DNA of 64,000 nucleotides from Brachionus manjavacas (Eukaryota; Rotifera; Eurotatoria; Ploima; Brachionidae): NCBI GenBank assembly GCA_019054805.1, contig JAHQIY010000016.1:1302001-1366000 (forward strand), given 5' to 3'. The notes under the pieces are model-generated. The model was given only the letters and a program-made list of their open reading frames with translations. It was not told the origin of the DNA and did no database searches. Positions 11,201 through 24,239 of this stretch are shown here, in pieces. A program made the position numbers and the translations under genes. The first letter of the stretch is position 1. Every line of letters starts with the position of its first letter.

Positions 11201-12725
11201 ACCAAAAGTTTAAATATCCAATGTCCAAATGAGTGTGAATAACAAAATCGAGCTAAAAAATGTAAATAGAAGAGCTCGACATATTTTTGTCATTGTACCT
11301 GCTTAATATTATTGAGCCAAATTGGAAGATAATATACAAAAATCAATTAGTCTCACTTCAATGGAATATGTTCGAAATTCTAGCCTCAAAACTTTGGACC
11401 GTCCTAGCCTAACCAAATCTAAAGTCAGATCGCATGGTTCAATAGAATCAATTAAAATAAATATTCTCAAGTGAAACAAAAAATATTTATTATCTCTATT
11501 AAACACTTTCGCTCAATGTAATGCCCGCTCGAGACCTTGAATACTAATTTTATGACTCTCTTGAACAAAAAGCCGCTGCTTCAAGTCTACATTCAAATTT
11601 TATTGCCCCATATATCTATTTAATGGCCACATTTAAGAGTCCACGCATGATAACAGTCCTCTCAATCGAGCCCCAACTGAATTTGGTCATTAATAAACCG
11701 TCAATTTTTTATTGCTGCATTCACAACTCTCCAAGCGACACTTTAATAAACTTAAAACCGGTAGCCGGTGAGCCAGAGTCTAAGAAGTTCGGCATACAAA
11801 CTACTTAAGCTAATCACTTAAAAGCTCTTAAATAGGCTTTAATTATGCAACAGCAAAAAATGCACCTCGGGCCAATTCTAAATCCAAATGTTAATTTTGT
11901 TTGATAAGCTTAACATATTAAGAATTCAATATTTGAAAAAGTTTGGCCTATGTCCGAACATTGTGCGTAATAATCTTCTCAATTTTGCAAGAGGTTCAAA
12001 TTTCAAGCCATCTCGACTTTCAATAGAACGCTAATAAGGCAAATCTTGGTCTTTTTTGTTGTTGTTGTGTTCAAAAAGTCTTAATCTCGGACTAGAGCAA
12101 TGAAAATAAGACTAATCTTTTTAATAGTCCTAGTTGTCACACTATTAGACTTGCGAGTCACTTGAAAATCTTAACTTAATTAGATTTGATTTTGTTGATA
12201 GTCAAAATTAAAAATCACGAGCCGACTTTTTTACTCTTTTCAAAAACTAGAACTAACCTTATCCGGTTACATTCCGTTGCCTAAACTTGAAATTAATTTT
12301 ATTAAATTTTGAATTTGTGAGCACTTGTCTAATATTGCGTAAGATATCGAGTATCAACTTGTTAAAGTATTTATTACTAGCCCTGAAGATGTAAATCGGA
12401 TGCTTTAAATCAATATTTTTTGTTCTGCTTCCTTTGAAACAATTAATATGTCATTTTAATTCACACTCTTTTGTGTTCCAACTTTTTTAATAAAGAAAAT
12501 TTCCCAATAATTTTAATAAATTGATTTATACAAACAAATTAACTGTGTTGTTTTCTAGTTCTACTCTATCAAGCAAAAATATTTATTTCTAAAATTGAGA
12601 TTAGCCAAATTTTGTAACTAAAATGCAAATTATCTTATTTGTAAAAACCAAAATCCTTCAGATTAAAAAATACAAAAATAAGGGTTTTTATTTAAACAGT
12701 CACTCTTCTTTTTCTTATTTTTTAT

Positions 12726-12790
12726 TTATTTATTCTAAAAGAATTAGACCGACTTTTTGAAGGCTGAGCGCCCTTCTTTCAGCGAAAGAA
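12726..12790. repeat. Dispersed repeat R3, copy 2
   Basis: It contains GAAGGCTGAGCGCCCTTC, itself a stem-loop (GAAGG..CCTTC), followed by TTTCAGCGAAAG. It resembles the island at 7868-7935. Diverged; type unknown. Confidence 0.4.
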
Positions 12791-13158
12791 AATAAAAAAA
12801 TGAATTTTTACAGATTTGAAAGAAAAGCTTAAAGAAAAAAAGTAAGAGGCAATTTAATTGAAAAATTTGAAAATGTAAAAAAATTTTTTTTCGAATGGCA
12901 TTACTTCATGGCTCAAATGTCGGAACATTATAAAATAACAAGTCACAGGTCTTGAAAATCAGCTGGTCATAAACTTAAACACTTGATCGAACTTCTTTAT
13001 AAATCAAATAGCAAATGAGTGGAACAAGTTGTCAGAAGAGATGGTTGAACAAACGACTATAAACCGATTAAAGAATAAACTAGACAATTGTTTTTTTTAA
13101 GAAAAGATTTTTCAGGTAACTATAGCACAACTAGGGAGGACTAAAAATAAGCCTTTAA

Positions 13159-13480
13159 GACTCTCTTGTTCAGCAGAACCCTAGAGGTATTCCACTTTGA
13201 ATGAATATTTTCAAATAAAAATTACTCTTACCAATAGTCGAAAATAATGCTAAAATCATTTTTTTATAAATTTAACAATCTGCTTAGTTGAATAACTTGA
13301 CCAGATATGCAAGGAGTTATTAAGTCTGGGATAAGTCTTAATAACTCCTTTTTTTTGCCATTTCTATATTTTCTAAAATTAACTATTATTATAATAATTA
13401 CACTCCCTCTATTTTCAATATTTAATCAAATTTATTTATTAACTTAAACTTTTTAAAACTATATCCCAAATCTTAAAATA
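13159..13480. repeat. Repeat family R1, copy A
   Basis: A unit of about 320 bp. In order it holds an AGAACCCTAGAGGTATTCC-like block, an AAATTACTCTTACCAATAGTCGAAAAT block, an AATCTGCTTAGTTGAATAAC block, a hairpin (13311-13350) and a CCATTTCTATATTTTCTAAA block. The same blocks recur in the same order, diverged, at 13481-13640, 15835-16195, 16196-16400 and 16430-16710. No coding capacity is seen. Confidence 0.65.
13311..13350. repeat. Inverted repeat, 14-bp perfect arms, 12-base loop
   Basis: AAGGAGTTATTAAG (13311-13324) and CTTAATAACTCCTT (13337-13350) are exact reverse complements. It lies inside R1 copy A and is followed by a T run. The matching place in copy E (about 16673-16698) keeps only the left arm. 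Confidence 0.8.
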
Positions 13481-13640
13481 TTCTTCTTCCCTGTTTAGGA
13501 GAATCCAAGACGTAACCCTTCTAAATTTCTAAAAATATTTTCTAATAAAAATTTACCTTAGCAATAGTTGAAAATAGCAATTCACAGATATTCAAATTTT
13601 TAATTTAAAAAAAATGATAAAATTTTTTTTTAACAAAAAA
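13481..13640. repeat. Repeat family R1, copy B (partial)
   Basis: It carries AGGAGAATCCAAGACGTAAC, then the TTTCTAATAAAAATTTACCT and AATAGTTGAAAAT blocks and a TTCAAATTTTTAATTTAAAA block, in the same order as copies C and E. It lies directly after copy A, so A and B are in tandem. Confidence 0.55.
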
Positions 13641-15834
13641 TTAAGAATTTTTTTGTCATTAAGATTAAATTCTAAAACAATTTAAAAAATAACTTATCCT
13701 TGCAGTCCTTTTTAGGATTACTTAATAATCATCTCTATTCTATAACTGTAAAATTTATAATTAATATTGCTATAAATATGCAAAAAATAAATAAAATATT
13801 TTTTTAACTCTAATTTTTAAAACATAAAAAATTTATAAATTATTTCAGCAAAACGCTTCTAATGCGGATGCAAAATAAAAGAAAAGTCTTATACAATTTT
13901 TTTTCCCATATATTACTGAATAAAATTTAATTGAATAAAGTTAATTCACCCTAAATAATTAATATTGGACAAAATTTTCAGAGTAATAATCAATAAAAAA
14001 AATTTTTTTCTCATTCAGATTTTGACAAGAAAAAAATAAAACAAAAAGAAAATATTTGCAGTTTTCTCGAAAGTAGAATCATTTGTTCGAATGGTAGTTT
14101 TATTTTTTTGGCAGCAAAAAAATTTTCCTATCTTTCCCAAATATTTTTCCATTCCAAAAACATTGAAAAAAATTTAAAAGAAAATTTTTTAGACAAGAAC
14201 TGCGGGTAGCGATAAATTCAGAATTTTTAGACCGAGTGAGTTTTTATTTTTGACCTGAGAATAAAAAACGATAGCCATAAAGTTAATGTTGTCTCAGCAT
14301 GAAACAATATCAAATTTCTGCTTTTATCCAAAATACAATAAAAGAAAAAAAAGAGCGAAAATGGGTAATAGGAGCATAGAAAAAAAGTTGCTTAACTCAA
14401 TAATGTGAAATTTGTCAAAAAAACAATTCACTTAGTTAAAAAAAAAGTTTATAATGGTCGTTGGCCCAAATATCGTATAATTACCAGGCTGTGAAATACG
14501 ACCACTCTATAAGCTATAATTACTCATTGCTGTAAACAAAAATGGCTATTGTTTCGGTTCTCAGCAACTGAATATCGTTTATTCTCGCTATTTATCGAAG
14601 TTCCACTACATTTTGCATCTAGCTCAAGTGCTCTGAAGGAAATGATAAATTATTGTTTATAATTAATGATTAGAAATTGTTTTTTTATTTTTACGATTCA
14701 ATAAAATTTGTTTAAAGGAAAGCGCATCTTTAAATCTATATTAGAAATTTGTAATTTATTAGAGCCTTATTTTGTTGTTGGATGGCATTAAATTTTTTGA
14801 ATTTCTCAACTAATAGTTTTGACATGTATTAATCTGATATTAATCATCGAACTGAGAATATAAACTTTGGCTTCTGAAATATTCCGCCAAGGAAAATATT
14901 TAAAAAACATTTTTTCCATTAATTGTCGATGAAAAGTCATTTGTTCAGCTTAGACTACTTTCCGGCAATTGATCGTTAAACCTTGATTAATTTGCAAAAT
15001 ATCCTCTCTTTCTCTGTCCAAGTGAAACTCCGTCCTAGTCTATTGTCTTTCCTTTCTAGCTAATCCATTTCTGAGTCAATGCTTCGCTGTGGCCAATGCA
15101 TCGAAAATCATTCGATTACAAACCTGACTGCGCAGACAATTTTAGATCTAATAGTTTCAAACAAAAAAGATTAATCATTTTAAATGCCATTTTAATGTAA
15201 ACATGAGGCTAACTATTAGGAAAGATCTCACCAAGTGGTCAGCGCTTGTTTTCTTAAAGATCGTGCTCTATATATACTGAAGATCTGTCGGTTTGGCAAC
15301 CAATTTACAACTTGAATCAAATGGCGTAAATGATTCTATTTCATTTGAGTTATTGATCTGCACTGACATTTTAAAATGCAGTTCTTTTTTTCTTTCCATT
15401 TAGATTAACTTTTACGACCATGTAACTCAATACTAATTCAAATGGTCATCATTCAGCCATGATTTAAGCTAATTTAAATCAAGCATTTTGCCAAGTATCA
15501 AAATTCTAAATTGACTTTTTTGAAATTATAAAGATTGAAAATCTCATTTTATTAAATTCATTTATTCTCAATTTATCCTTTATATAAAACAGCTAATGCT
15601 CTTATAACAATTAAAAGCTTTTTTTACTGCTTTTAGGAAAAAATCGGCATCGAAAATTTCTAATTTTTCTCACGAAGATTAGAAGTTTTTTTTACTTTTT
15701 AATTTCTTTTATGAACAATTTTTAAAACTACTTTTTGATTATTGAAAAATATTTGATTTTCCTATGTTAAACTATTATTTGAATATTTTTTTTATTTGAA
15801 AGTCTGACCTAGTAAATGTCTTGAATTATTAGAA
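13641..15834. other. Gene-free AT-rich tract between repeat copies
   Basis: No supported gene, RNA gene or clear repeat is seen. Slightly more complex sequence at 14460-14640 and 14940-15120 has no open frame or splice pattern I can defend. Confidence 0.35.
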
Positions 15835-16195
15835 AATGGTTTTAGATAGGAATAGTCCTAGACTAGTTTAGATGATGACTTAGTTTAAGAATACTGAGAA
15901 AATTGTGCTCTTTTAAAAATAGTCTTATCAATAGTCGAAAATGCCAAACGATTTAAAGAGATTCAAATTTTTAATTGAAAAATTATGCTTAAAATTATTT
16001 TTTCTTGAATAAAAAATTGACAAAAAATTTCTATCCGCTTTTCTAATAATTTTGTTTAGTATTTTCCATTTCTATATTTTCTAAAATATTTTGATTTTAA
16101 CTATTATTAATAATAATTTCACTCGTTCTCTTTTTATTTTATCAAAATTTTTTACTAACTTGATCATTTTAAGCTCTCTCTCAAATCCTAAAATT
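15835..16195. repeat. Repeat family R1, copy C
   Basis: It contains TAGTCTTATCAATAGTCGAA, GATTCAAATTTTTAATTGAA, and then CCATTTCTATATTTTCTAAA with AACTATTATTAATAATAATT, matching copy A in order. It is more diverged at its left end. Confidence 0.55.
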
Positions 16196-16400
16196 AAATT
16201 TTTTATACAAAACAGACTAAAAAGAACGCATAAAGCCGTTCAAAAGGATCCTAGAGGTACTCATTCTTAAATAAATACAATTATTCGAAAAATAGTTAAA
16301 CTAATAATCGAAAATACTAAACTTTTTGATTAAAAAAATATTCTGAAATTTATTTATAAAAAAATATCGGAATCAGCTTTTATGTATAAATTTTATCAAA
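16196..16400. repeat. Repeat family R1, copy D (partial)
   Basis: It starts with TTTTTTATACAAAACAGACT, then AGGATCCTAGAGGTACTCAT and an ACTAATAATCGAAAATAC block. It is directly in tandem with copies C and E. Confidence 0.5.
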
Positions 16401-16429
16401 ATCTTTTCTTTATAAAAAATTTTTTTTTA

Positions 16430-16710
16430 ACTCTCCATCGAACTTTAAAATTTAGTCTTTTATACAAAACTCTTTTGGACTCTCTATTCAGAAGAATCCA
16501 AGAGGCACCCCTTCTAAAATAAACATTTTCTAATAAAAATTTATCTTATCAATTTATAGAGGTTCAAATTTTTTAATTTAAAAAATGCTAAAATTATTTT
16601 TTTAAATAAAAAATTAAGAATTTGTTTTATAAATTTTTTAATCTACTTAGTTGAATGACTTGACTAGTTATGCAAGGAGTAATTAAGTCTGAGATAAGTT
16701 GAAGTGTTGG
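16430..16710. repeat. Repeat family R1, copy E
   Basis: It has AGAAGAATCCAAGAGGCACC, the TTTCTAATAAAAATTTATCT block, and ATCTACTTAGTTGAATGACT followed by GCAAGGAGTAATTAAGTCTG, matching copy A. With C and D it forms a tandem series of about 250-370 bp units. Confidence 0.6.
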
Positions 16711-18092
16711 CTTAAAAAAAGATGTATGTCTGCGATACATTCTAAAACAATTTAAAAAACAACTCAACACATTGAATAAAAAAAGGAAAAAACTAATCTA
16801 GACCATCTGATGATTAATCGGGTTATCTGTTTCAATAAGATTTGTTTTTCAATGAGATTTAGACATAAAGTTTTTGAATTTGATCGAATGGATAAATCGA
16901 ATAGGCCTCTTGAAACTGTACCAAATAACATTAATGACTTTCAATTGCAAATAATTAATTTAATCTTTGTTTTTATTTGTGGCTAAATCATTTAACAAAC
17001 ATTCCAAAATTAAATTTTTCTAGCTGGGTCTGAAATTTTTCCTTAATGAAAATTCCATATCGATTCAAAAGATTAATTTAATTAAAAATTGTATTTTAAG
17101 GCATCGAGTGTTAAAATCAGGAAGTAGCTTAAATTTTTCCGTGTAGACCTAATTAGCAATGTAAATTAAACATAATGCTATCTCAATAAATGTTCCCACA
17201 GGTAACCAACTAACGAATGCGACTTTTGTTTCAAGTGTTGCAATTAGTGATTATTGATCTGAACCTAAGAACTTGATCTATGATAAACAATAGGAATTTA
17301 ATTTAAAATATTTTCTTCCTGTTCGCTTATGGGCCATCGTTGAGAGCTTACCAAAGGCCAAATAATATCAAAATCTGTTTTGAATACAAAGACAATTTTA
17401 AAAATCTTTACAGATAGATTCATTAAAAGCATTTGTTTTCGGATTGACTCCAAGGCTAAAAATTGTACTTTTTTAATTAATTAACCACTCAATAATCAAT
17501 GATTTGAAATTAGAAATCCAAATTTTGGCTTAATTTCATTTTTATAAACAAATTTATATTGATTTTATAAAATGTATTGCTTAATCAAAACAAATTATTA
17601 ATTTTCATGGACGAAATTTCGTCACAAAACTCTAAATTATTTCCTTAGAGCCAAGTGCCGAATTAACTCAAACAAATAACTCATTCAAAATAGATCAAAC
17701 TTAGACAATTAATGAAATTCAAGTCTAAAAACAATTTTTGCTATTTTATTTCGACCATTTAAAAAAATAAAATAAATGGTGACCATAATTTATCAAGCTA
17801 ATAGATAAGTAAAAGTTTATTTTTAAAATTTAAATAGTTGATTTAAATCCAGATTATTTATATTTTTTAGAGTCTAAAGACCTTAAAAGTTTTTAATTGC
17901 AAAAAATAGACATTGCACGGTTTCTTCGGATATGTCTGATTAAAAAGTCTAACTGTTTAATCAAAATAAAAAACAGAATCAAATAATTAGAATTTATTTT
18001 ATTTTATATTTTAAAAATCTTTCTCCATTAAGCTATACTTAATATGAAAAAAAATTAAAATTTGTATACAAATCAGGTTTTAGTTAAATGAA
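16711..18092. other. Gene-free AT-rich 3' flank of DNAI1
   Basis: No gene is seen. This tract separates the R1 repeat cluster from the 3' end of the minus-strand DNAI1 gene. No strong poly(A) signal was singled out among the many AT-rich hexamers. Confidence 0.35.
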
Positions 18093-20958
18093 TTATTGTT
18101 TTGAGGCGGCTTCGGGATCTCTTACCAATGACAATATTTTATCTAATTTTGGAATTTCATATTCGGGTCCTTTAGGAGCTTCTTGACCTTTTTTTTCTTT
18201 TGGCTTCTTTCTTAAATTTGGCGAAAGCTTCAAACTGGTGATGTTTCCTCTGTAAAAAAATTAAATGCATTTCATTTTTAAATTTTAATTTTTTCTTATA
18301 AAAAAATATTAACCTGTCATCGCCGACTACAATAATTGGGTATTTGGAATTAAAAGCGATATGAGTCAATTTAGTTTTCTTTTTTTGAACCACTATCTGT
18401 TCACAAATCGGCTCATACTTGTTAATATTTAGATCGAAAACAAAAACTTTGCCGTCTGCAGTGACGGCAGCAAAGACTGTTGAGGAATACGGTGCCCAAG
18501 CAGCATCACCAACAGCACTGCCCAAGTCATAAGTGAACAACGGATCTCTTGATTTAAAATTAGACAAATAAATCAACTTATGCAAAACTTTTACTTGCAA
18601 GTGTGGTCCCAAATTTTGACAGTCCAATCAGCCGAACAAGTCAAGTAGATTTTTGGATGAAATGAGTTCCATGCTACAGAATAAACAGCCATGTGATGGG
18701 CGTCAAATGTGTCCAAAAATTGGTTTGTATAAGACTTGGAGCACTTGTGAACTTTTCCCTCTTCGGTACAAACCAAAAATATTTGATCCTGTTGCTTGTT
18801 AAAATCAAAACATGTGCCACAACCCAAAGCAGCCACAATGCCACCATCTGGACTTTCCAAAGAGTTCTCTAGACTTAAAGTCACAACATCAGTGAACAAC
18901 AATTCACTCTTAAAATTTAAATTCTATCAAAAAACAATACAATAATTTAGTTAAATCTACTTTTGCCAAAGTCCAGCAGACTACCCGACCATCTGATGAT
19001 ACTGAAAAAAAATTCATATTTCCGTCAAGATCATCTTTTTGCCATTTAACTTGCCAAACTGGATCAGTATGCTTTCCATTTCTAGCACTGCTTGAATACT
19101 TGGGCAATTGAGTTGATTCAGCTGTGTTGTATACAGCCACAGAACCATCATAGAACCCTGCTGCAATCAAATGTGGATAATCCGAATGAAAATCCAAACT
19201 CATCACTCCACTCTCAGTGTAATAAATAAACTCCGGATACGAAGGGTTTTTAAGCGAATATAATAAAATCAAGCCTTTGGACTGCTTTAAGAAATCGTCT
19301 AAAATTAAAAAATTTGATTAATAAGAAAAATTAAAATTTAATTTCGATTTTTACATGATCCGTAAGCAACCGCGAACAAATCAGTGTATTTTTTGTTCCA
19401 AGTAAGGCTAGTAACGCTTAGTTTTTTGGCTTTATCACATGAAAATTTCCACAATGGTAAAAGTGTTCCCTCTTGATCTCTGAATTCATCAGCATCGTCT
19501 TCATAATATTTGAAGTCCAAAGCTATTTCATCAAAAGTATTTTGATTGACCATTCTCTCAAGAATTTTAGCTGACTTGGCAACTTTAAGCATGTCATCGC
19601 CTTGATCAGCTTGGTTTGTTTTTTTAACTTTTTGCTTATCCAACGCTTTGGAACTTGGTTTTTTTTCTTTAGATTTTTGCTTGGACCAAATTAATTTAGA
19701 TTACTGCATAAAATAAAACAAGTCTTACTTGCTGCTCGTAATCTTCCAGATAAGCATCGAAAATTTCCCATTGAGTAGCATTTGATGAAAAGTTGGATCT
19801 TGGCGGTGGCTCGGTCATTTCACCACGATCACGTGATGGATTATTATAGGTCTGTGACGCTCTATCACTAAAATTAAACTGATTAGCAGGCTTTTTCTCC
19901 TTTTGTCCTGCTACGCGTTTATTGCCATCTTCATCCTCTTCTTCGGTAGGCTTTACTTCAGCGTCCGTATTAGCCACTTCTGATTCACTTTCAGGTGAAT
20001 TCTCGTCATCTTTTTTCATCATCAGTTGTCGTTTGGCCTCTTCAGAGTCAACAGGAATCAAATTTCCATCCATTTGAAAATGAATAGCCAGTTGTTCCAC
20101 ATGCGGAATCAGCTTGTACATTTTTTCTTTGTAATTAAACCGAACTATATTTTGAGGGGCATTGGGGTTATTCGCCTTCAAAATTCTAGTTATTTCTTCT
20201 TTAAGCTCCTTTAGAATAAAAATTAAAAAAGTAATTTCCTTATTAGAATTTGATAATTACCGCTTCGGTAAGGTTCAATTGATCATCAGGCTTGAGCAAC
20301 GCTCTGTTCTATTAAATTGAAATTATTTTAAGAAATTTTAATTTTAGTTTCTAAATTACATCCCATGCATTGACATCATCATCATCTTGTTCACCGTCAT
20401 CCTTGAAAAAATTAATATCAATTTATGCAGTTATAAGTTTAGATAAAAATCTTACTCGAACAGACACAATGTTTCGTGGTACGACTGATCCGGGCTTTAG
20501 TCTTGGTCCACCGACAATACTCTTAAAAAAAGTCAATTTTTTTAGATAATAGCTAAAATAGAATATTTTTTGTAAGATTTTATTTTCCATATTTAGGTAA
20601 AAGTTTTTACAAACAACAAAAATTCAAGATATTTGTACCACGTTCCAAGAAAGTTGGTAATTAAGATAGAAAAAGGGATTTAACTTACTGATGATCTACG
20701 AGCCGATATCGGCGATGGATTCTACAATATAATGGGGATTTTTTTAATAAAAAATATCAAAAAAATTTGTTATAAATTCTATTCTAAACATAAATCCTAT
20801 ACTTAAAAACATGCTAGAACACAAACCTTTGGAGCATTTTTTTTATTCTCGATTATCTTCTGAATATGATGGATTATTTTGTCATGATTTTTTAAGTAAT
20901 TAAAAATAATTACCTTTTTGCCGGTCCGGTCAGATTTTGCAATATTACTGAAAGGCAT
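18093..20958 (-). CDS. DNAI1: Axonemal outer-arm dynein intermediate chain (DNAI1/IC78 family)
   Basis: Exons (minus): 20914-20958, 20689-20721, 20456-20521, 20360-20401, 20261-20308, 19729-20208, 19355-19679, 18961-19298, 18595-18923, 18314-18547, 18093-18249. The joined frame is 2097 nt, or 698 aa, essentially the human length (699). Landmarks: [60 protein letters not shown]; then WD40 repeats with [29 protein letters not shown] and [17 protein letters not shown]. The DNAI1 product anchors outer dynein arms at the base of the motor in motile cilia. All junction phases agree. Ten introns of 37-192 nt; the last donor is GTTAAT, not GTAA. An acceptor-like AG lies 27 nt before the ATG. Exon 1 is the least certain, being short and with no strong homology. 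Confidence 0.95.
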
Positions 20959-20985
20959 TTTGGCCCAGTTAAAGTCCGCTCAAAT

Positions 20986-23900
20986 CTATAAATTAATAAA
21001 GTTATTAGCCGTTTTCTTTATGATTTAATGGAAAAAAAAGCTATGGTATATTCAAATCCCAGGACATGATTTAAAAAAATAATATTTAATTGTACCTTTG
21101 ATAGCAACCAAAATTTGAAGTCAACTTAATTATTAAAATAAAAAATATTTCCATGACAACTACGAGATTACCAAAAATGCTAATTAATCCATTTAAGAGC
21201 CTCTCTGGAGAATATATTTTTTTTTAATTCAGTTACTTTAAAATTGAATTCTTTTAAATTTTGTTTAAAGTTATTTTTTTATGTCTATGTTGATTAAAAT
21301 TTAAAAATTAATAATTAATTGTCCTATTTAAAAATTGAAATTTTAGGTATTTTAGGATATTTTTTTTCGTTAAAATTATTTTTTTCAATATTTTATTTAT
21401 CAAGGTTTGTTACCGATGATTTTTTGCTTTCTCTTGAAGAAATTCATTTTATATAATCTAGAAATCTCATTTAGTACATATTTAGTAAAATTATCTGAAA
21501 ATAAGCTTTTAATATTCTTTATGTACCTTGAATTTTTTATCTAATTTGAGAAGAAATAAATTCTTTAAAAATATGATCAAAATTTTAGCAATTCCTTTTA
21601 CAATCAATTTTTTTGTGAAACAAGAGACTTCATTTTGAAATTTAAAGCTTTTTTTCCTTCAAACATTTTTTAAGATTCTTAAATAAATTCTGGTAGATAA
21701 ATTATAAGTGAATTTAACAAAATATCTTGAATTTAAATTTTTTAAAAGGTAACTTTTTTCAAATTTTTCGTTAAGATAGGAACTAACTCACTAGTACCCA
21801 TAGTCATTTTATGGAACAAAACAAAATTTTTGTTCTTTCTTTGAATAAACTACTATGTGACTTTAAGTGTAATTAGATTTACGTAAATAAGGAATAATTA
21901 CGTAAGTTAAGGAATTAAGAGAAATATATTTGAAAAATTCATTTATATCTAAATTTTGTTTTTCATAATTTTTATCTTAGGTTAAAGAGACACAATGCTT
22001 TAAATAAAAGCTTTAGTCATTTGGAAAATCCTGGGGCAACTTTAAGTTAATTATTTAAATAAAAACTTTTTCCAAAATTTCTTATGGTTAAATCATTATT
22101 TAAATTCGTAATATAAAAATATATAACCATAAGATTATACAGCTTTATTAGTTTGTTTTTGGGCTAAAAATTGCATTTTTTATTAACGATTTCTGTTGTT
22201 GCTTAAAAAACCAACTTTTGAGATATCAAAGAATTTATAAAAGCGTTTTTAGTTTGCTTGAAAAGACTTTTGAAATTTTGAAATTTTAAATGATTTACCT
22301 TCAGAGTTTGTTGATTTTGAGAAGTTTCCATAAAAATAGATATGAATATTTTTTTTAATTTTTCTATTTTTTTATCCCAAATAATCTAAGATAAAATTGA
22401 ATACTTTTTCAAATTCAAAACAAAAAATTTCAAAATAAATTCATTCAAGAAAAATCAAAAATAAAAATCAAATTGTCTAAAATAATAGCAAATTTACTTT
22501 TTATCCTCTAAAAATAAAATTTGCTTCTGAAAAATCATTCTACAAATTTTATTTAAAAATAATATATAAAAAAAGCTTTTAGCATGATCTATTAGCAAAT
22601 ATGTCATAAATTTTTTGTGAATTATCAATTAGTTTTTAAGCTTAATTTGAGTCATATCAAATGAAGATTTTTTACAATGATTTAAGTGTAATAATAAATT
22701 ATCTTTTCGAAAGAAAATTGGAATTTCAATATTAAATTAAAAAAAAAAATTCAAATTTTTAGATTGACCCATTATTTTAGTTTTTAAAAAAAAATATCGA
22801 GAATAAATTAAAGATTAAAGCCTTTATTTTTATTTTGAGCGTTTTGTAAGTAAAAATTCAATTCGAAAAAATTCATCTATTGATCAATATTATCTTAGCT
22901 TATTCTAAGTGAATAAAACAGGATTTTAATTTATTATATTTATTTTAGAATGAAAATGAAGTTCCCGGTGTTCACTTAATAACTTTAATTAAAAATTTTC
23001 AAGAATCATCCTTAAAACTTCAATTTTGCTTATACTAAGCAGATTTTATATTTTACGACTAATTTAATTTTAAAAGAATAGTTTAACTATTTAATAAAAA
23101 AGACAATCGGAAATGACCCATTAATCAAATGCTTGTATTTTGATTTTTATAAGAAAAAAATTATTCTATTTACTGGTAAAAAATTCAAGTAATGCAATCT
23201 TAGATATCTTAAAGAACCAAATAAAAAGTTTATACAAAAAATCTTTAAATTAAATCTTAAGAATGGGAATTTAAGATTCTCCGAACTTTTTCATAAGAAC
23301 TTGTTCAAATAAAAAAAATACTTAAAAAGATTTTATTAAGAAATATTTTAGAATATATTTAAGAATTACGATTAATTTTGATCAATATTCTTACTGAATT
23401 TTAATTATATAAAAAGCTATTTTAGACAAAAACAATCAGGGTAAATAGTAGAAAAAAATTTAACAACTTAGTTTTTTTTTCAGATAATTTTCAGTTATTT
23501 TTTTTAAGAACAGAGCAAATTAATAATTTAGAAAATTTATATTGAAAAAATCAAAAACAAAATATCTTTGTAGGTCGTGAATTAATGATTTTTATCTTTC
23601 AAGAACTAGTAATTTATCATTTTTGTTAGAATTTTTTCAATATTTAATTATTTGATATAAAAATATTCAACAATCAATAAATTTTTATTCAATTTAGTCT
23701 TTTGGGACAAATGATTCATGATTCTATCTAGCAAGTAATTTTGTTTTGATTCCTTGAGCTTGCTTTATTAATTCATCCAAAGTTTTTTTAACAAATCTAA
23801 TTATTCAAAGAATTATTCAAGCACTCAATTCAATACATCTTGTTCTGACATTCAAGGAAATCATTTGCGCAACTGATATCGAGATAAGCAATTTAGTTTG

Positions 23901-24239
23901 GTCTGACAGCAAACATTGATAAAAAAAATATTTCAAAATTTTCGATATTTCGACCAGTTGTTCAATATGTTGAATAGAAATTATTGATGTAATCAGTCAA
24001 CATTTAAGTTCTATAAAAAATAATTGAAAAAAATAAAATTTCTAGTGAGAAAATTGAATAAGAAGAAAGATGCTTTTTTTAGCAATTGTTATTCTCATTA
24101 ATTCAAAACAAATTTTTCCAATCAATTTTTTCAATTTTAAATTTTTATCAATAATTTTAATCAAATTTAAGAAAATGTTTTTTTAGATTCATGACTGCGA
24201 AAAAATCATTTAATAAATTAAAAATTAGTTAAAAAAATA
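20986..24239. other. Extremely AT-rich gene-free tract
   Basis: Three kilobases with almost no GC-bearing words and no open frame of interest. It lies between the divergent 5' ends of DNAI1 (minus) and the GPCR (plus), so any promoters for both genes should be in it. No motif could be singled out. Confidence 0.4.

Larger units (their letters stand above)
4641..13150. other. Long gene-free AT-rich tract
   Basis: I find no supported gene in these 8.5 kb. Short open frames (for example 7049-7252, 10090-10296 and 11623-11808) are below 70 codons, of biased composition, and have no recognisable domain or splice continuation. The region contains R2 copy 3 (8165-8206), a repeat pair at 7868-7935 and 12726-12790, and a perfect 23-bp palindrome at 7291-7313. 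A CT run lies at about 6535-6546. Control elements could be present but cannot be recognised by eye. Confidence 0.4.

Noticed and set aside
11623-11808. 61-codon ATG frame with mixed composition
   Set aside because: It looks slightly more protein-like than other short frames but has no family resemblance, no good splice sites and no conserved neighbour.
13159-16710. Repeat cluster considered as a CRISPR array
   Set aside because: Units are 250-370 bp, diverged and without constant short repeats and spacers; the organism is an animal.
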